In this document: positions 47,512 through 58,989 of the stretch, piece after piece
Numbering within the stretch: position 1 is the first letter of the stretch
Layout: each line of letters starts with the position of its first letter
Origin: Cryptomeria japonica
Lineage: Eukaryota > Streptophyta > Pinopsida > Cupressales > Cupressaceae
Direction: 5' to 3'
Length of the DNA: 64,000 bases
Assembly: GCF_030272615.1 (NCBI RefSeq)
Contig: NC_081406.1
Span: 111,819,783-111,883,782, forward strand
The notes under the pieces: model-generated
Database searches by the model: none
Told to the model about the DNA's origin: nothing
What the model saw: only the letters and a program-made list of their open reading frames with translations
Program-made: the position numbers and the translations under genes

Positions 47512-50500
47512 TCAACCTTGTAGTTGGGTAGTTATTATCTGAAGAAGATCTCCCAAAATTAAGTTTATGCCATCCATAAACTTGTTACTGTCTTTTATTG
47601 TTGTCTCAGTTCTGTTTACTGTACCGGTGAGATACTGCAAGTGCTCTGCCAGTGTTTTGCTTCCCTGTGTTAGTGCCTCTGAGATTTCCTTCTGCAGAGA
47701 TGCTAAATAGTCCAATCTTGGACTTAGTTTAGATCTCAAGAATTTTGCCTTGTTTATTATTTTCTCTTTTTCTCTTTCCAATTTGAGTACTTCTTCCTCA
47801 AAATTTGTTATCTTTTCCTCAAAAACTGATAATGTATCAGGTGAGTTAACAAAATTATCTGCAAGTTTATTGATCTCTTCCTGTACCTTGCTCATCTTTT
47901 TGTCTACATCTATGGTTAAAAAGTTTGTCTTACAGGTGTCTTTGTACAGAGTTTTGTATTCTTTCAATAAATTACACAGTTCTGGTAGAAGTGTGTCAAA
48001 TTCCCTGTTACACTTCTTTATTCCTTCCTCAAAGAATTTTTGTTTCTCTTTTTCTACAATTTCCTTTACAGATTCTACCTTTGTTTGCTCAAAATTTCTA
48101 GAAATATATTTACAAAGTGTATCCAACTGGCCTAAAGAATCATTATTGTCTATATTACAATTAGGAGCTATTGATTTCAAAAATGGAATTGAATCATCTA
48201 TTGCTTTATAAGCTTGTGAGCTATAATCAGTTATTTTCTTGATAGATTCAAGTAATAACTCAGTCACATTTGATGGTGACCCAAAAAACTGAGTACCAGT
48301 GGAAGTGACCAAGCTTGTATTGACCTCTGGTAGGTCTGTTTGTGTCTGCATTTCTTTAAGCACTGGTTTTCCTGCTTCATTTCTTACCAGTGGCATCTGT
48401 TCTGGAGCCTTTAGCTCTATTGGTTCCTCTGTTTGTGTTTCAGATTCCATCTTTTTCTCTGTATCTACTGTCAGTTGCTCTATGTTTCCTGTTACCGGAG
48501 GCTCTTTGGCTATACTTGATTTATCTGTTGTATCCTTATCTACCACTATTTTGATCTCCTGAGTATCAACATTCACAGTATATAAGACTTCAGGATTAGG
48601 ATTATTATCCTCTGTATCCATACTCTCAGCTGTCGGTTGATCTTCAGTGGTTGTTGTTTTTACCAGTGGAGTATTTAGAGGAGGTGGGGGTAAGTTGTCT
48701 CTAATATTGATACTTGGTGGTCCACCAACTTTACCTTTCCCTTTGTCCTTCTGATATACCAGAATGGGCTTGGGATTCCTATATTCTTCTTGTTTTTCTT
48801 TTTCAACCAAGAATATATCCCAACCATTTTATGTTTCTTCTGAAACCTCTGTAACTCTACCTACCATCAGTGAAATTTGCCGGTGTGCAATGGAAAAAAA
48901 ATGCGGTTGGCCTGAGCTATCAGATCATCAATTTCTTTAGGTGAGTTAACCGAGTATACTGCAAGTAGTTTTTCTATTTTAATTTTCTTATCCAATTCAA
49001 TTATTCCTTGCCTTCTGGCCTCAAGTCTTTTGTATAGTTCATCAAGAATTTCATTTAAGACTTGCATCAAAAACTTTTTATACATGTCCATGTGTAATAT
49101 TACACTCTCCTCAACTTGCCCTTTCTCATCATCCGATAGGGTGTCGTAAATTTTCCCTATGTTCTTTAGTTTACCTTCCTCTATGATCTCATTCAGTAAT
49201 ATGTCAAGAGGGGCCAAGTCTGTGTTTGTCTTTTTCTTCCTTTTGGGTGTCAACTTCTTTTTAGGTGTGACTTTTCTGACCAGAGATCTCATAGCTTGTT
49301 GCTTCTGCCTTGTCCTTCTAGGTGAAGGAGTGGTTGCCGGTGAGGGGTCTCTTTTCCTAACAACTCTTTTAAAAGTTGTTGGCATATCTCCTTCTAAGGA
49401 AGTACCTACTGGTGATAGATGAGCTTCAGGTTGTTGGGCTACCAACTCATCTTCAGTTATGTTGGTTTTCTTTAATACATCTTCCTTTATGGCTTTTGCT
49501 TGTCTGGATCCTTTTCTCACAAATGCCTCAACCTTTTTCACTCTCTTCTTAGATTGAATTTGACTTTCTATGGTCTCAGCACTACCAAATACTTCTTCCT
49601 TTGGTTCATTGGGGGCTTCCAGAAGTGCTTTGGCATAAGTTTCCACTATGTGGTCATCTGTTTCATACCCCATCTCTATTACCTAGATTATCCTTGGGAC
49701 GACTGCTTCCATCCAGATCTCATCCTTTTTTATTACAAAACATATATCATCCTTGTATTTGTTGACAATTTCATGTGATAGTCTGATTCTTTTGTTCATT
49801 CTAACCTTTAGTGCTTGAAAATACTCATTGATATTCTTTTCTTTGTTTTCACCCATGTTTTTGAATAAGTCTAATAATTGTTTTCCTACCGGTATGTCAA
49901 ATCCAAAGTCTTTGTTGCCTATACCGGGAACCTATTTGGTTATTTGCAGCATCAGACATACTAACAGATTTCCAACTCTAAAAGTTCCTTTCTTATCCTT
50001 CTTGATTTTGGCTAAGTTATCAATCAACCCATCTTTTAACCATTCGCATACATCAATTTTCACATTTTCTTTTACCATATCATGAGCACTCTTAATGCAT
50101 AAACTGGAGACTAAGATAAGTTTGCTTGCATGAGTTTCTTTGTACCCTAAAATCATGCTAATGAATCTCACATTTGTATCAGTTACATCATTAACCCTCA
50201 ATGATCTCTTGTCAGATGTTGCACCAGTTAAGTTCGTTACTAGGTCATTGGAGACCTTCTTAGTCTTGTCAGGTCTGTTACTAGTGGAAGGTAACCCTGT
50301 TACTGCTTTCACGGATTCCTTTGTAATTTTGTGCACTGAATCAAGCCAAAAGAATGAACCATGTACCCTACTTAAAACTATCCTAACCACTTCCTTGGGA
50401 AATTCAAGAATGCAGAGGATTTCAGTGAATCCTAGGGTTTCAACAACTTTATGTTCAGGTTTCACATTTCCAGAATTGTCACATATAATAGATTTATACA

Positions 50501-50720
50501 TATTTTTAATTTCTTCATCACCTAATTCCTCTATGTTGCAATGAATATACATTCTAGGGTCTTCTGCATAAACAACACCTTTTGGAATTTGGGAAAAAGC
50601 ACCTGTATTGTCATCTTTCTTAGCTACCTCGGGAACTAGCTCAAACACGGGCCTAGGTCATTTTATAACCTCGACTACTATAGGGTTTGCTATGAATTCA
50701 GGTGCAGAGGAGGATGCCAT
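47512..50720 (-). pseudogene. Element I second ORF, about 1,070 codons, unknown function
   Basis: The likely start is the ATG at 50720 (MASSSAPEFIANP). The frame runs to the stop at 47512 with four nonsense codons (TGA 50658-50660, TAG 49932-49934, TAG 49683-49685, TAA 48829-48831) and one frameshift in a run of eight A (48894-48901). The parts are an N-terminal globular region (about codons 25-340) with FWLDSVHKITKESVKAVTGL, a very basic middle (RRTRQKQQ, KKKLTPKRKKKTN, about 49210-49350), a Pro/Thr/Glu-rich acidic section, and a C-terminal coiled coil (47512-48250). It has no enzyme motif I recognise. The K-x-T-GLP-type motif weakly recalls proteins carried by other plant transposons; that is only a suggestion. 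Confidence 0.8.
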
Positions 50721-51026
50721 GATGATAAATACCTTTTTCTGTCTTTGGATGGATTGATTGCTGAAGTGTTTTGTCTCTTTGCTCGAAATGCCTTAGCTCA
50801 GAAATCTTCGCACTCTTTGAAAGTTTGAATGCTCGGTGAAGTGAAATGGAGCCAAAACCTTATTTTATAAAGTCTTTACTGCTACCTACCACATTAATTG
50901 CTTGCCGGTAATGTATTAGCTTAACTTTATTTGTCGGTAATGAGTGATTTTTCAACTTCTTTTCTCTAACCAAGGGAATAATAGCACATGTGTCATCAGA
51001 TTGCCAAACCCTCAAGATAATTTTCT
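50721..51026 (-). other. Spacer between the two ORFs of element I
   Basis: About 300 bp with no coding sequence. The separate ATG and this gap suggest that the second ORF is not made as a simple Gag fusion. Confidence 0.5.
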
Positions 51027-52184
51027 TCAATTAGATGAAGAACATCCTGTCAGTGGAGCATTGCTCTGTCCTGTCAGTGGAGCATCATATTGTCCTGTCG
51101 GTGGAGCATTTGTTGGTTCTACCAGTGGAGGAGTATCCCTAATATTTAGATCACCTTTTCTAATCCATTGCTTTGAGAATTCTTGCTTAACCTCTTCAAC
51201 CTTTTCTTTACCTTTCAAGCTAGTACTTTTGTTGTCTACCGGTGTACCTTTACTTCTACAAAATTTAGCAATATGACCAATCTTGCTACATGCATAACAA
51301 GTTACATTATTTTTCTGAATAGCTTTCCCATAACCTATGCCGGTTTGTGTTCTGCATTGATTTGATAAATGACCAAATCTTCCACAAACATAACATCTTA
51401 CATTCATTCTGCAATTTTCAAAGTTATGACCAATTTTGTTGCATTTGGAGCATTGACCGGTGGGAGGATTGATATTCTGATAATTCCTAGATCTACATTC
51501 ATTTGCCCTATGACCATATTTATTGTAGTTAAAGCATTTTCCATTGAATTTGTAAGTATTAGAAGGTCTTACCGGTTTGCTATGATCCTAGGTATTTGCA
51601 GTACCGAAGCTTTCTCCAACTTCAAATCTAATTCCAAAAGTGTCACCTTTGGGTTTTTGATTCTTCAATAAGGTACCAAGTTCTTCTGAGCTTTTCTTGA
51701 ATTTTTCTTTGTGTTGATTTGTAGTTTCCAATTCCCTTTCCAAGATTTCTTTTTGTCTCATTAGTTCATTTGATTCATTCTGAGTATGCATCAGATCTGT
51801 TTTCAACATGTCATTTTCATAGCTAAGTCTTGTGTTCTCATTTGCTACATCACTTAGTCTTCTGGTCAATTCTTCTTCATTCTTCTTTCTATCCTCAATC
51901 TCTTTGCAAAATCTCATAGTTATATCTTGCATTTCATTTTTTGTTGTCATGATCTCTTGTTTCAATTTGCTTATCATATCATTTAGTGATTCCTTTTCAT
52001 CATTCTCATTTTGCAATTTTTCACAAAGTTCTCTTCTTTTATTTCTTGTAACAGTAAGATTTTCTTGAAGTGCCTGAATAATGTCCTAAGCTCCTTTTAA
52101 ATCATCTTCTAATTTGATATTTTTCAACTTCTCTACATCATAGTCAGTAAGAGCTCCTTCAAGTTGCTTCATCAGATTTTCCAT
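51027..52184 (-). pseudogene. Element I Gag-like ORF: coiled coil plus four CCHC zinc knuckles
   Basis: The frame starts at the ATG at 52184 (MENLMKQLEGALTD), about 60 bp after the primer site, and ends at 51027: 385 codons with two internal TAG stops (near 52086 and at 51588-51590) in one unbroken frame. The first 200 residues are a long charged coiled coil. Four knuckles follow: CFNYNKYGHRANEC (second Cys changed to Tyr), CSKCNKIGHNFENC, CYVCGRFGHLSNQC and CYACSKIGHIAKFC. The tail has three repeats of the type PLTGQSNAP. The copia Gags in this window have one knuckle and a different N-terminus. RNA packaging is inferred from the knuckles. Confidence 0.88.
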
Positions 52185-52240
52185 CTTTACCGGTGTCAAG
52201 ATCTTCCTCAAGCTGTAAGGCTTTTGAAAATAGAGGACCA

Positions 52241-52255
52241 AGCTCTGGTACCAAT
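52241..52255 (-). other. Primer binding site of element I
   Basis: The minus strand reads TTGGTACCAGAGCTTGG after the 5' LTR, one base different from the initiator-Met-tRNA type. Confidence 0.85.
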
Positions 52256-53136
52256 TGTTAGGGTTCCCACAGATACTAAGAGGGGGGGTGAATCAGTATC
52301 TGACCGGTAATGTGTTTTTCTTAAAATAGAACATGCAGAACATAAAGTAATAGTGTACCGGTATGCAATAATTAATGTAATTAACAGAATCAAAAACATC
52401 CACATGAAAAGAACACCATAACACAAGATGTTTAATGAGGAAACCCGGTGTGGGAAAAACCTCGGTGGGATTTGTGACCCACAATATTCACTTACTGGCC
52501 AATAAGAGAATATTACTCACAATAGGGGCCTGCACATGCAGGAAGGCCAACTGCCTAGAGTACACTACTCAATAAGAAGTCACACTAACTTACAATGAGG
52601 ATTATGCAAATCCAATGATCTGTACTGCTTTACAATAGCATCTTTAATGCCAGATTCAGTACCAGTTCTTGCTCTGTTCTTTACATATACCCTTGACCTA
52701 CAATTCACACATTAGGTCTGCCTTATAATTTTCTTATTTATGCTTCCTATCCATATCCTACAAATGACTACAATGATCTCTTTTATATACAAGAGTCATT
52801 TTACAATTTGCCAAGTCGACTTACAATAATAAATAAAATATTATATATCAAAAATCCTCTCAGCCTCTATGCCGATATACATCTTTTCTTCTATGCCGGT
52901 GTACATCTTCTATGCCAGTGTTGGTGTAGAGTGATCTTGCTGATGCTGGTGCACTGTCTTGCTTGAATGATGCTTTGTCGGTATAGTGTCTTGCCAGCGC
53001 CATAGGATTGCAAGGTTGCCTGTGTAATGCTTTGTCGATATAATGTCTTGCTGGTGCCATAGGATTACAAGGTTGCCATCAATGACAAAACCTTCAATCA
53101 CACATAATGTCTCATTGGAGTGTCCATATGCCAACA
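52256..53136 (-). repeat. Element I 5' LTR (881 bp)
   Basis: It has the same termini and length as 46437-47317. The G run near its start is one base shorter than in the partner (7 against 8). Confidence 0.94.
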
Positions 53137-54800
53137 ACAACCTCTCTGTTTTGAACCTTATCTCTCAAGAAATGATACTTGAGCTCAATGTGCTTATTTC
53201 TAGCATGCAATACTGGATTTTTGGAAATATTGATTGCACTAGTATTGTCACAAAATATACTCACTAGTTCAGATATAGGTACTTTGAAACCATCCAATAC
53301 ATGTTTCATCCAGATTGCCTAAGTCCAGTTCGTAAATGCTGCCACATATTCTACTTCAGCTGTAGACTAAGAAGTATAGCTCTATTTCTTACTTGTCCAT
53401 GAGACTTGTCTTCCACCAAGAAAGAACACTCCACCGGTTGTGCTTTTTCGATCGTCCATATTACCTCCCCAATTTGCATCGGTAAATACCTTGAGATTAA
53501 AATCACCATTGTATGGATACCACAATCCATAGTCAATAGTCCCTTTCAGGTATCTAAGAATTCTCTTTACCACTACCAAGTGGGATTCTCTAGGACTTTT
53601 CTGAAAATGAGCTACAATGCCTACTGCATGAGCAATATCTGGTCTGATGTGCACCACATAATGCATCTTACCAATCATTGACCGATACTCCTTCTCATTT
53701 ACCAATGTTGAATCATCTTCCTTAGTTTACAGTCGATCACCATTGGTGTACCAACCATTTTGCTCTCCTCCATGCCAAAGGTCTTCAATACCTCTTTGAC
53801 ATACTTGGACTGGGTAATAAAGATACCCTCTTTCATTTGTTGAATCTGTAAACCAATGAAGAACTTTATCTCTCCAATCAGAGACATCTCAAACTCTTTC
53901 TTCATTTCATTTGCAAATGCATGACTCATTTCATCATCTCCTCCAAAGATTATGTCATCTACAAATACTTCACAGATCAAAATTTGATCACCTTCAGATT
54001 TCAGGTAGATGTTTCTATCCTCACTTGTTCTCTAAAATCCTATTTTCACAAGATGAGAGTGTAAAAATTCATACCATACCCTTGGTGCTTGTTTCAATCC
54101 ATATAGGGCCATGTGTAATCTACACACCATGTTACTATCTTCTGATAAGGTAAACCCATCTAGTTTGTCAATATACACTTCCTCTTCTAGGATTCCATTT
54201 AAGAATGCAGACTTTACATTCATCTGGTATACCTTAAATCCCTTGAATGTTGCTAATGCAAGTAGCATTCGGACACCTTCCAGTCTAGCCACAGGAGCAA
54301 AAGTTTCTCCATAGTCTTCTCCTTCTTCTTGAGCATATCCTTTGCATACAAGCCTTGCCTTGTTCCTCACAACTATGTCTTCTTCATTTAGCTTATTTCT
54401 GAAGACCATTTGGTACCTATGACATTTTTGTGTCCTGGTCTGGGTACCAAGGACTATGTTGCATTATTTTATATCTGGTCTAGCTCCTCTTCCATTGCCT
54501 TAATCCAGTCTTCATATGTAAATACTTCTCTGGAAGTCTTGGGTTCCAATTCAGAAATCATACAAGATTTTTCTTTCACCTTTCTTCTTGTGAGTATCCC
54601 TGCATCTTTATCTCCTATGATCTACTTCAGATCATTATGTAGTTTCACATATCTAGGAATGGTTCTAGTTGGTTCTACTTGCTTTTCCTCTTCTTCTTCA
54701 CCTACTGCATCTTCTACCAGTACAGGAACACTGAGATCTTTACTTGTTTCTTTCTTAACCAGTTCCCAGAAGACTATGCCCAGTTCATCTTCCACTTCCT
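53137..54800 (-). pseudogene. Cop-J reverse transcriptase and RNase H
   Basis: RT motifs: [40 protein letters not shown] (54032-54409) and [13 protein letters not shown] (about 53937-53975). RNase H: FTDANWGGNMDDRKSTTGG (53382-53705) and FCDNTSAINISKNP (53112-53309). Several stops and shifts separate the pieces, and a stop stands between the DANW and WMKHVL parts. The RT-integrase linker (54410-54800) is also broken. Confidence 0.9.
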
Positions 54801-54804
54801 CGGT

Positions 54805-56059
54805 TCAAGTTTCCTTGGGTTCCTCAGAGGATTCATCAACCCTGACATTGATACTCTCAATAACTTTTTGTGTTCTATTGTTGTAGCACTTGAGAGTTTT
54901 ACTCTTAGTGGAATACCCTAGAAATATTCCTTCATCACATTTAGCATCAAACTTGCTCAGATGCTCACCTCTCTTGATGTAACACTTACTACCAAATACT
55001 TTAAAATAACTCATAGTGGGAGTCTTCCTGGTCCAATACTCATAAGAGGTTTTAACTCTACCTTTCTTGATGAGTACCCAGTTCATAGTATAGACTGAAG
55101 TGCTCACCGCTTCTCTCCAAAAAGTGTGAGAAACCTTTCCTTGGATCAGCATTGTTCTGGCCAATTCAACTACAGTCCTATTATTCCTTTCTGCAATGCC
55201 ATTTTGTTGTGGTGTCCTTAGAGAAGACAACTTCCTCTTGATCCTGCTATCTTCACAGTTTTTGTTGAATTCATCAGAAGTGAATTCACCTCCTTGATCA
55301 GTTCTTAGGCATTTTATCTTATGACCACTTTCCTTCTCTACTAATGCTCTAAAGGCTTTGAACTTTCCAAACGCCTCAGACTCGTCTTTCAAGAATGTGA
55401 CCCACATCATTCTTGAGCAGTCATCAGTAAGAATCATGAAATATCTATCTCCCTAAATACTTGTAGTTTTCATAAGACCACACAAATCAGTATGCACAAG
55501 ATCAAGTAAGTTGTCTACTGAAAAAGACTTACCTTTGAAAGTTGAGGAAGACATCTTCCCAAGTTGACATTCTCTGCATAATGCGTTCTCCGGTTTGTTC
55601 AGCAAAGGCAATCCTCTTACTGCCTTGATCTTAATAGCTTTTACAATATTATCAAAGTTTATATGACAAATTCTCCTATGCTATATCCAACTATCATCAA
55701 ACTTCGCCATCAGACACTGACTTATCTTGGCATTTAACTAAAACAAGTTACCTCACGTCTGCTTACCGGTGGCAATAAGTTCACCACTCTTTCCAATTAT
55801 ACTGCAGACTCCACCTTTGAACTCCAGAATGAGTCCTTTGTCATTTAGTTGAGCAACACTCAACAAGTTATGCTGAAGACCTTATACCTAGTAGACATCA
55901 TCCGCACTGCTCTTTCCATTCAGTGAGATGGATCCTTTTCCTTTTACCAAGAAAGGTGCATCATTACCAAATCTGACAACACCTACATCATATTCTTCTA
56001 GAAATAGAAACTTTCCTTGATCACCAATCATGTGGTGAGAACAACCACTATCAATAATC
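54805..56059 (-). pseudogene. Cop-J integrase and protease
   Basis: The integrase core 54805-55437 is a 210-codon open segment with LRTDQGGEF and QNGIAERNNRT. Upstream are VHTDLCG and the HHCC part (HRRICHINFD ... CRECQLGK, about 55570-55690) with a stop before the first histidine. Protease IIDSGCSHHMIGDQGKF with intact D-S-G lies at about 55997-56059, directly against the Cop-K insertion. The pre-integrase region between has further stops. Confidence 0.9.
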
Positions 56060-57540
56060 TGATGAATAAATGATGAACAATAAGTACCAAACCGGTACAA
56101 AGAAGGGGGGGTGAATCAATATAGGCAAAAACATGTTTCCTGAATCGGTTTGACTGCAAACACTGCACTTTGACTGACAAGCACTAACACCAGTCTAAAC
56201 CAGATTACTACCGGTAAAACATAGTGAGAATGTGAAAGACATAAACCAGTAACCCTTAGCTTTCCATACAATCTAATACCTCATTTCCACTTCACCCTTA
56301 TTCATAAATAGGTAATCTATCATCAAAATATAATGACTGATTGTTCAACATATTTTACCAGATTGGCATAAAACACTAAACCATCATAGGAAAGGCATCA
56401 CACATGACACACTGATTTTTCATGTGGAAACCCAAATGGGAAAAACCACAGTGGGGATGAATACCCACAAGCTGTTCTTGAACTCTTTTGAAGTCTAATT
56501 TGTTAGGAGCCTAGTCCGGTTAGAGACTTTTACAATAGGTTCTGCTAGGAACCGATCCTGCTAGGGATCACCCAGTTAAGGGATGGCTAACTACCCGGTT
56601 AAAGGTTACCTCGCAAGAGGATTTGAAGAACTCACTGAATTGAGTCACCCTATTAAAGGATTTACACAAAGCTTGTTAAAGCTACCCGGTTAAGGGATTT
56701 TCCAAGTGCTGAAATGGTTATAAGTCAACAAGTAATACACTGATATGATAACAGCACTCAATGCCAAGGCAGATCCACTTTAGCTCCTTTTCTTTTGTAA
56801 TCACACTCTGCAGGTATCAACACACTTCTCCGATCTGGCAAGAATCATGTATCACTCACTGGGATACACACATACCATTTGCCAACAACTTCAACATGAA
56901 AAACATCATCGACCTTATAGGAAATAGATAGGTTGATAGCATAAACCCTAAACATTTAGGTTTTACAATCCAGTCGGTTCAATCCTGACCATTAATCACA
57001 CTGCATCAAATACAACAGTCTTGAAAAGATCTCAAGATGTTCTCCGACATTCATTCTTTGTCACTTCAGGAAGCTGATAACTCATCATGCACTCTCCACC
57101 ATTTACAGAGACTTCGTACATTCCCAAGGTAGATAAGATCAATCTCCATGCAAGATCCTCAAGGAAACCCTTCACACGCACAATATTGATGTGGCAACAC
57201 TTATCTGGTCTTCATATAATGCTAACTCATCACAGGATGTCATTGGTTGAATCGCACAAGCTTGGAATGCATCAACCAAAAACCCTGACACTGAGACTAC
57301 CAACCGGTAGTCATGTCAAATGAAACCCCAATAAAAAAGTTCCATTTACCAGTTCTCATTCCAACATACAGGTTCACCTTGAACAAACATACTGCTTCAC
57401 TTTTTCACAAATACCAGTTTACATCATCATACCAGTTCTCTTGCCAGTTTGCTTACCATACCAGTTCATACTTTAGCATATTGACATCAATGACAACATA
57501 CAATATCATCATGTCATCATGCTCTACACATATGCCAACA
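56060..57540 (-). repeat. Cop-K 3' LTR (1,481 bp)
   Basis: It runs TGATGAATAAATG to CATATGCCAACA in plus view. The visible part of the 5' LTR (63029-63686) aligns closely with it. The near-palindrome is at 57481-57496 and the catgtggaaacccaaatggg block is at about 56421. Confidence 0.92.
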
Positions 57541-57802
57541 ATCTCCCCCTTTGACAACAATGCCAAAGTGGAGGCATACACATCTATGTTCCACTATGTT
57601 GCTCCCCCTAAGGAGTAGCATCCTTCAACACACCAATCTTGAAAAAGCTATATCAATGTAAGACCTAACTGATGTGGAGCACACACCTTTAGTTCACCTC
57701 TTGAAGGGGCAGCACCCCTAATTCACCTCTCAAATAGGTAAAGGTAGCCTTTTGTAGAGGCTTGGTGAATATGTTTGCTAACTACTCCTTACTGGAAACA
57801 TG
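57541..57802 (-). pseudogene. Cop-K 3' leader and RNase H end
   Basis: Minus-strand purine tracts abut the LTR (TCAAAGGGGGAGAT) and recur near 57600. The RNase H end LANIFTKPL lies at about 57745-57790. Solo M interrupts the frame at 57803. Confidence 0.75.
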
Positions 57803-58989
57803 TGTTAGGCCCAATATGGAAAGCTAATGTACTGAGAGGGGAGGGGTGAATTAGTACTCCAAAAACTTTCTTTGATAATAACCTTACTGTTATACATAAA
57901 CAGAATAGTGCAGTAACATAAAATAAAACTAAAATCAACAGATAACAATCATATATGATTCACTCCATAACACATATTTTTTGGTCACACAGAAACTCTT
58001 GATTAGAGAGAAAAACTGTGGTGGGGATGGCACCCACAACTTCACTACTGCAATAATAAAGAATGCTCGGTTAGAGCTACATTTAGCTATTTCTGATAGC
58101 TTACCCTGTTAGGAGTATCAAGATCAGTTAGATCTACCTTACTAAAGGAATTTACAACACTATATAAATGTTGCACCTAGTTAAAGGATTTACAATTTAT
58201 AGACTTGGTTAGAGTCTTTTACCCTGTTAAAGGTTTCTCTTACAACTTCAAAATATTACAATAGAATCATTACAAATATCTGCATCTTTACATCTGAAAT
58301 GTTATAGCAGATTCTATGTGCTCAGAATAAGATTACCTAGCTTGTAGCATACCTCGGTAACCCATACTGTAACTCGGTAAACCCTTCTGTTTACTCTGTT
58401 CTTCGATTGTTCACTGATAACCTTCTCGGTGACCTCACTATGTCTCTGTAACAGTCTTCTTTCATGCATATACACACATATGTCACATCTCTTGTATATC
58501 TCTATTTTTTCTAACCCTAAAATCATGTTGTATAAATAGATCTCTTACAGCGGTGATCTGATTCATTGCTTCGATCTTACAAAAAGATTCCTCGAATGAA
58601 TAACTAAACAAAATATTTCATTGGTTAGATTGACCTTGTAATCATACACAATCTTCTAGTGCAATTTCCAATGCAAAAATGGTTAGATGTGCCTCGATCT
58701 TGTAACACGTTTTCATGTGCATGTCTAGGTTCAATGTATCTGGTAAAATGTTTCACTCGATGAATATCAACTCAGTGAGTTAACTTTACCACTCGGTAGC
58801 CATGAAACATTACTCGATAAACAACTCGGTGAATACTGCGTTCTATGACTGCTTTCTTCTGTAACCGACTAGACTATTCATACTGACTTCTCTCTGTGTA
58901 CTGACTGCATGATTCGGTAATACTAACCAACTAGAATATATAGTATGACTTTGGATGTGAAACTAATGGCAATTTGATAAGTAGTAACA
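57803..58989 (-). mobile_element. Solo M: 1,187-bp solo LTR in the Cop-K RNase H region
   Basis: The ends are TGTTAGGCCC and AGTAGTAACA, with perfect ACATG duplications (57798-57802 and 58990-58994). No internal region, primer site or second LTR is seen. The gagaggggaggggtgaattag start region and a degraded acagaaactcttg ... gtggtgggg block show the minus orientation. Removing it restores VLEHV continuing to SSKE in the host frame. Confidence 0.88.

Larger units (their letters stand above)
46437..53136 (-). mobile_element. Element I: 6,700-bp LTR element with Gag-like ORF and a large unknown ORF, no pol
   Basis: Two LTRs of exactly 881 bp bound it. The flanking duplications are ACAAT (46432-46436) and ACAAC (53137-53141), one C-to-T difference; the second form rejoins the host RNase H frame. 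In transcript order it has 5' LTR, initiator-Met-type primer site, a Gag-like ORF with four zinc knuckles, a long second ORF, polypurine tracts and 3' LTR. No protease, integrase, RT or RNase H motif is found on either strand, so it must have moved using enzymes from another element. The LTRs differ by about 4-5 percent in the first 290 bases by eye count. Confidence 0.92.
44605..56059 (-). mobile_element. Cop-J: copia element containing element I and Cop-K (right end outside window)
   Basis: The 3' LTR is at 44605-46054, the RNase H end at 46320-46436, and the rest of pol at 53137-56059. Element I interrupts the C-terminal RNase H region and Cop-K interrupts just before the protease motif IIDSGCSHH. 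The Gag and 5' LTR lie beyond the window. LTR termini and protein motifs show that it belongs to the same family as Cop-K. Confidence 0.88.
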
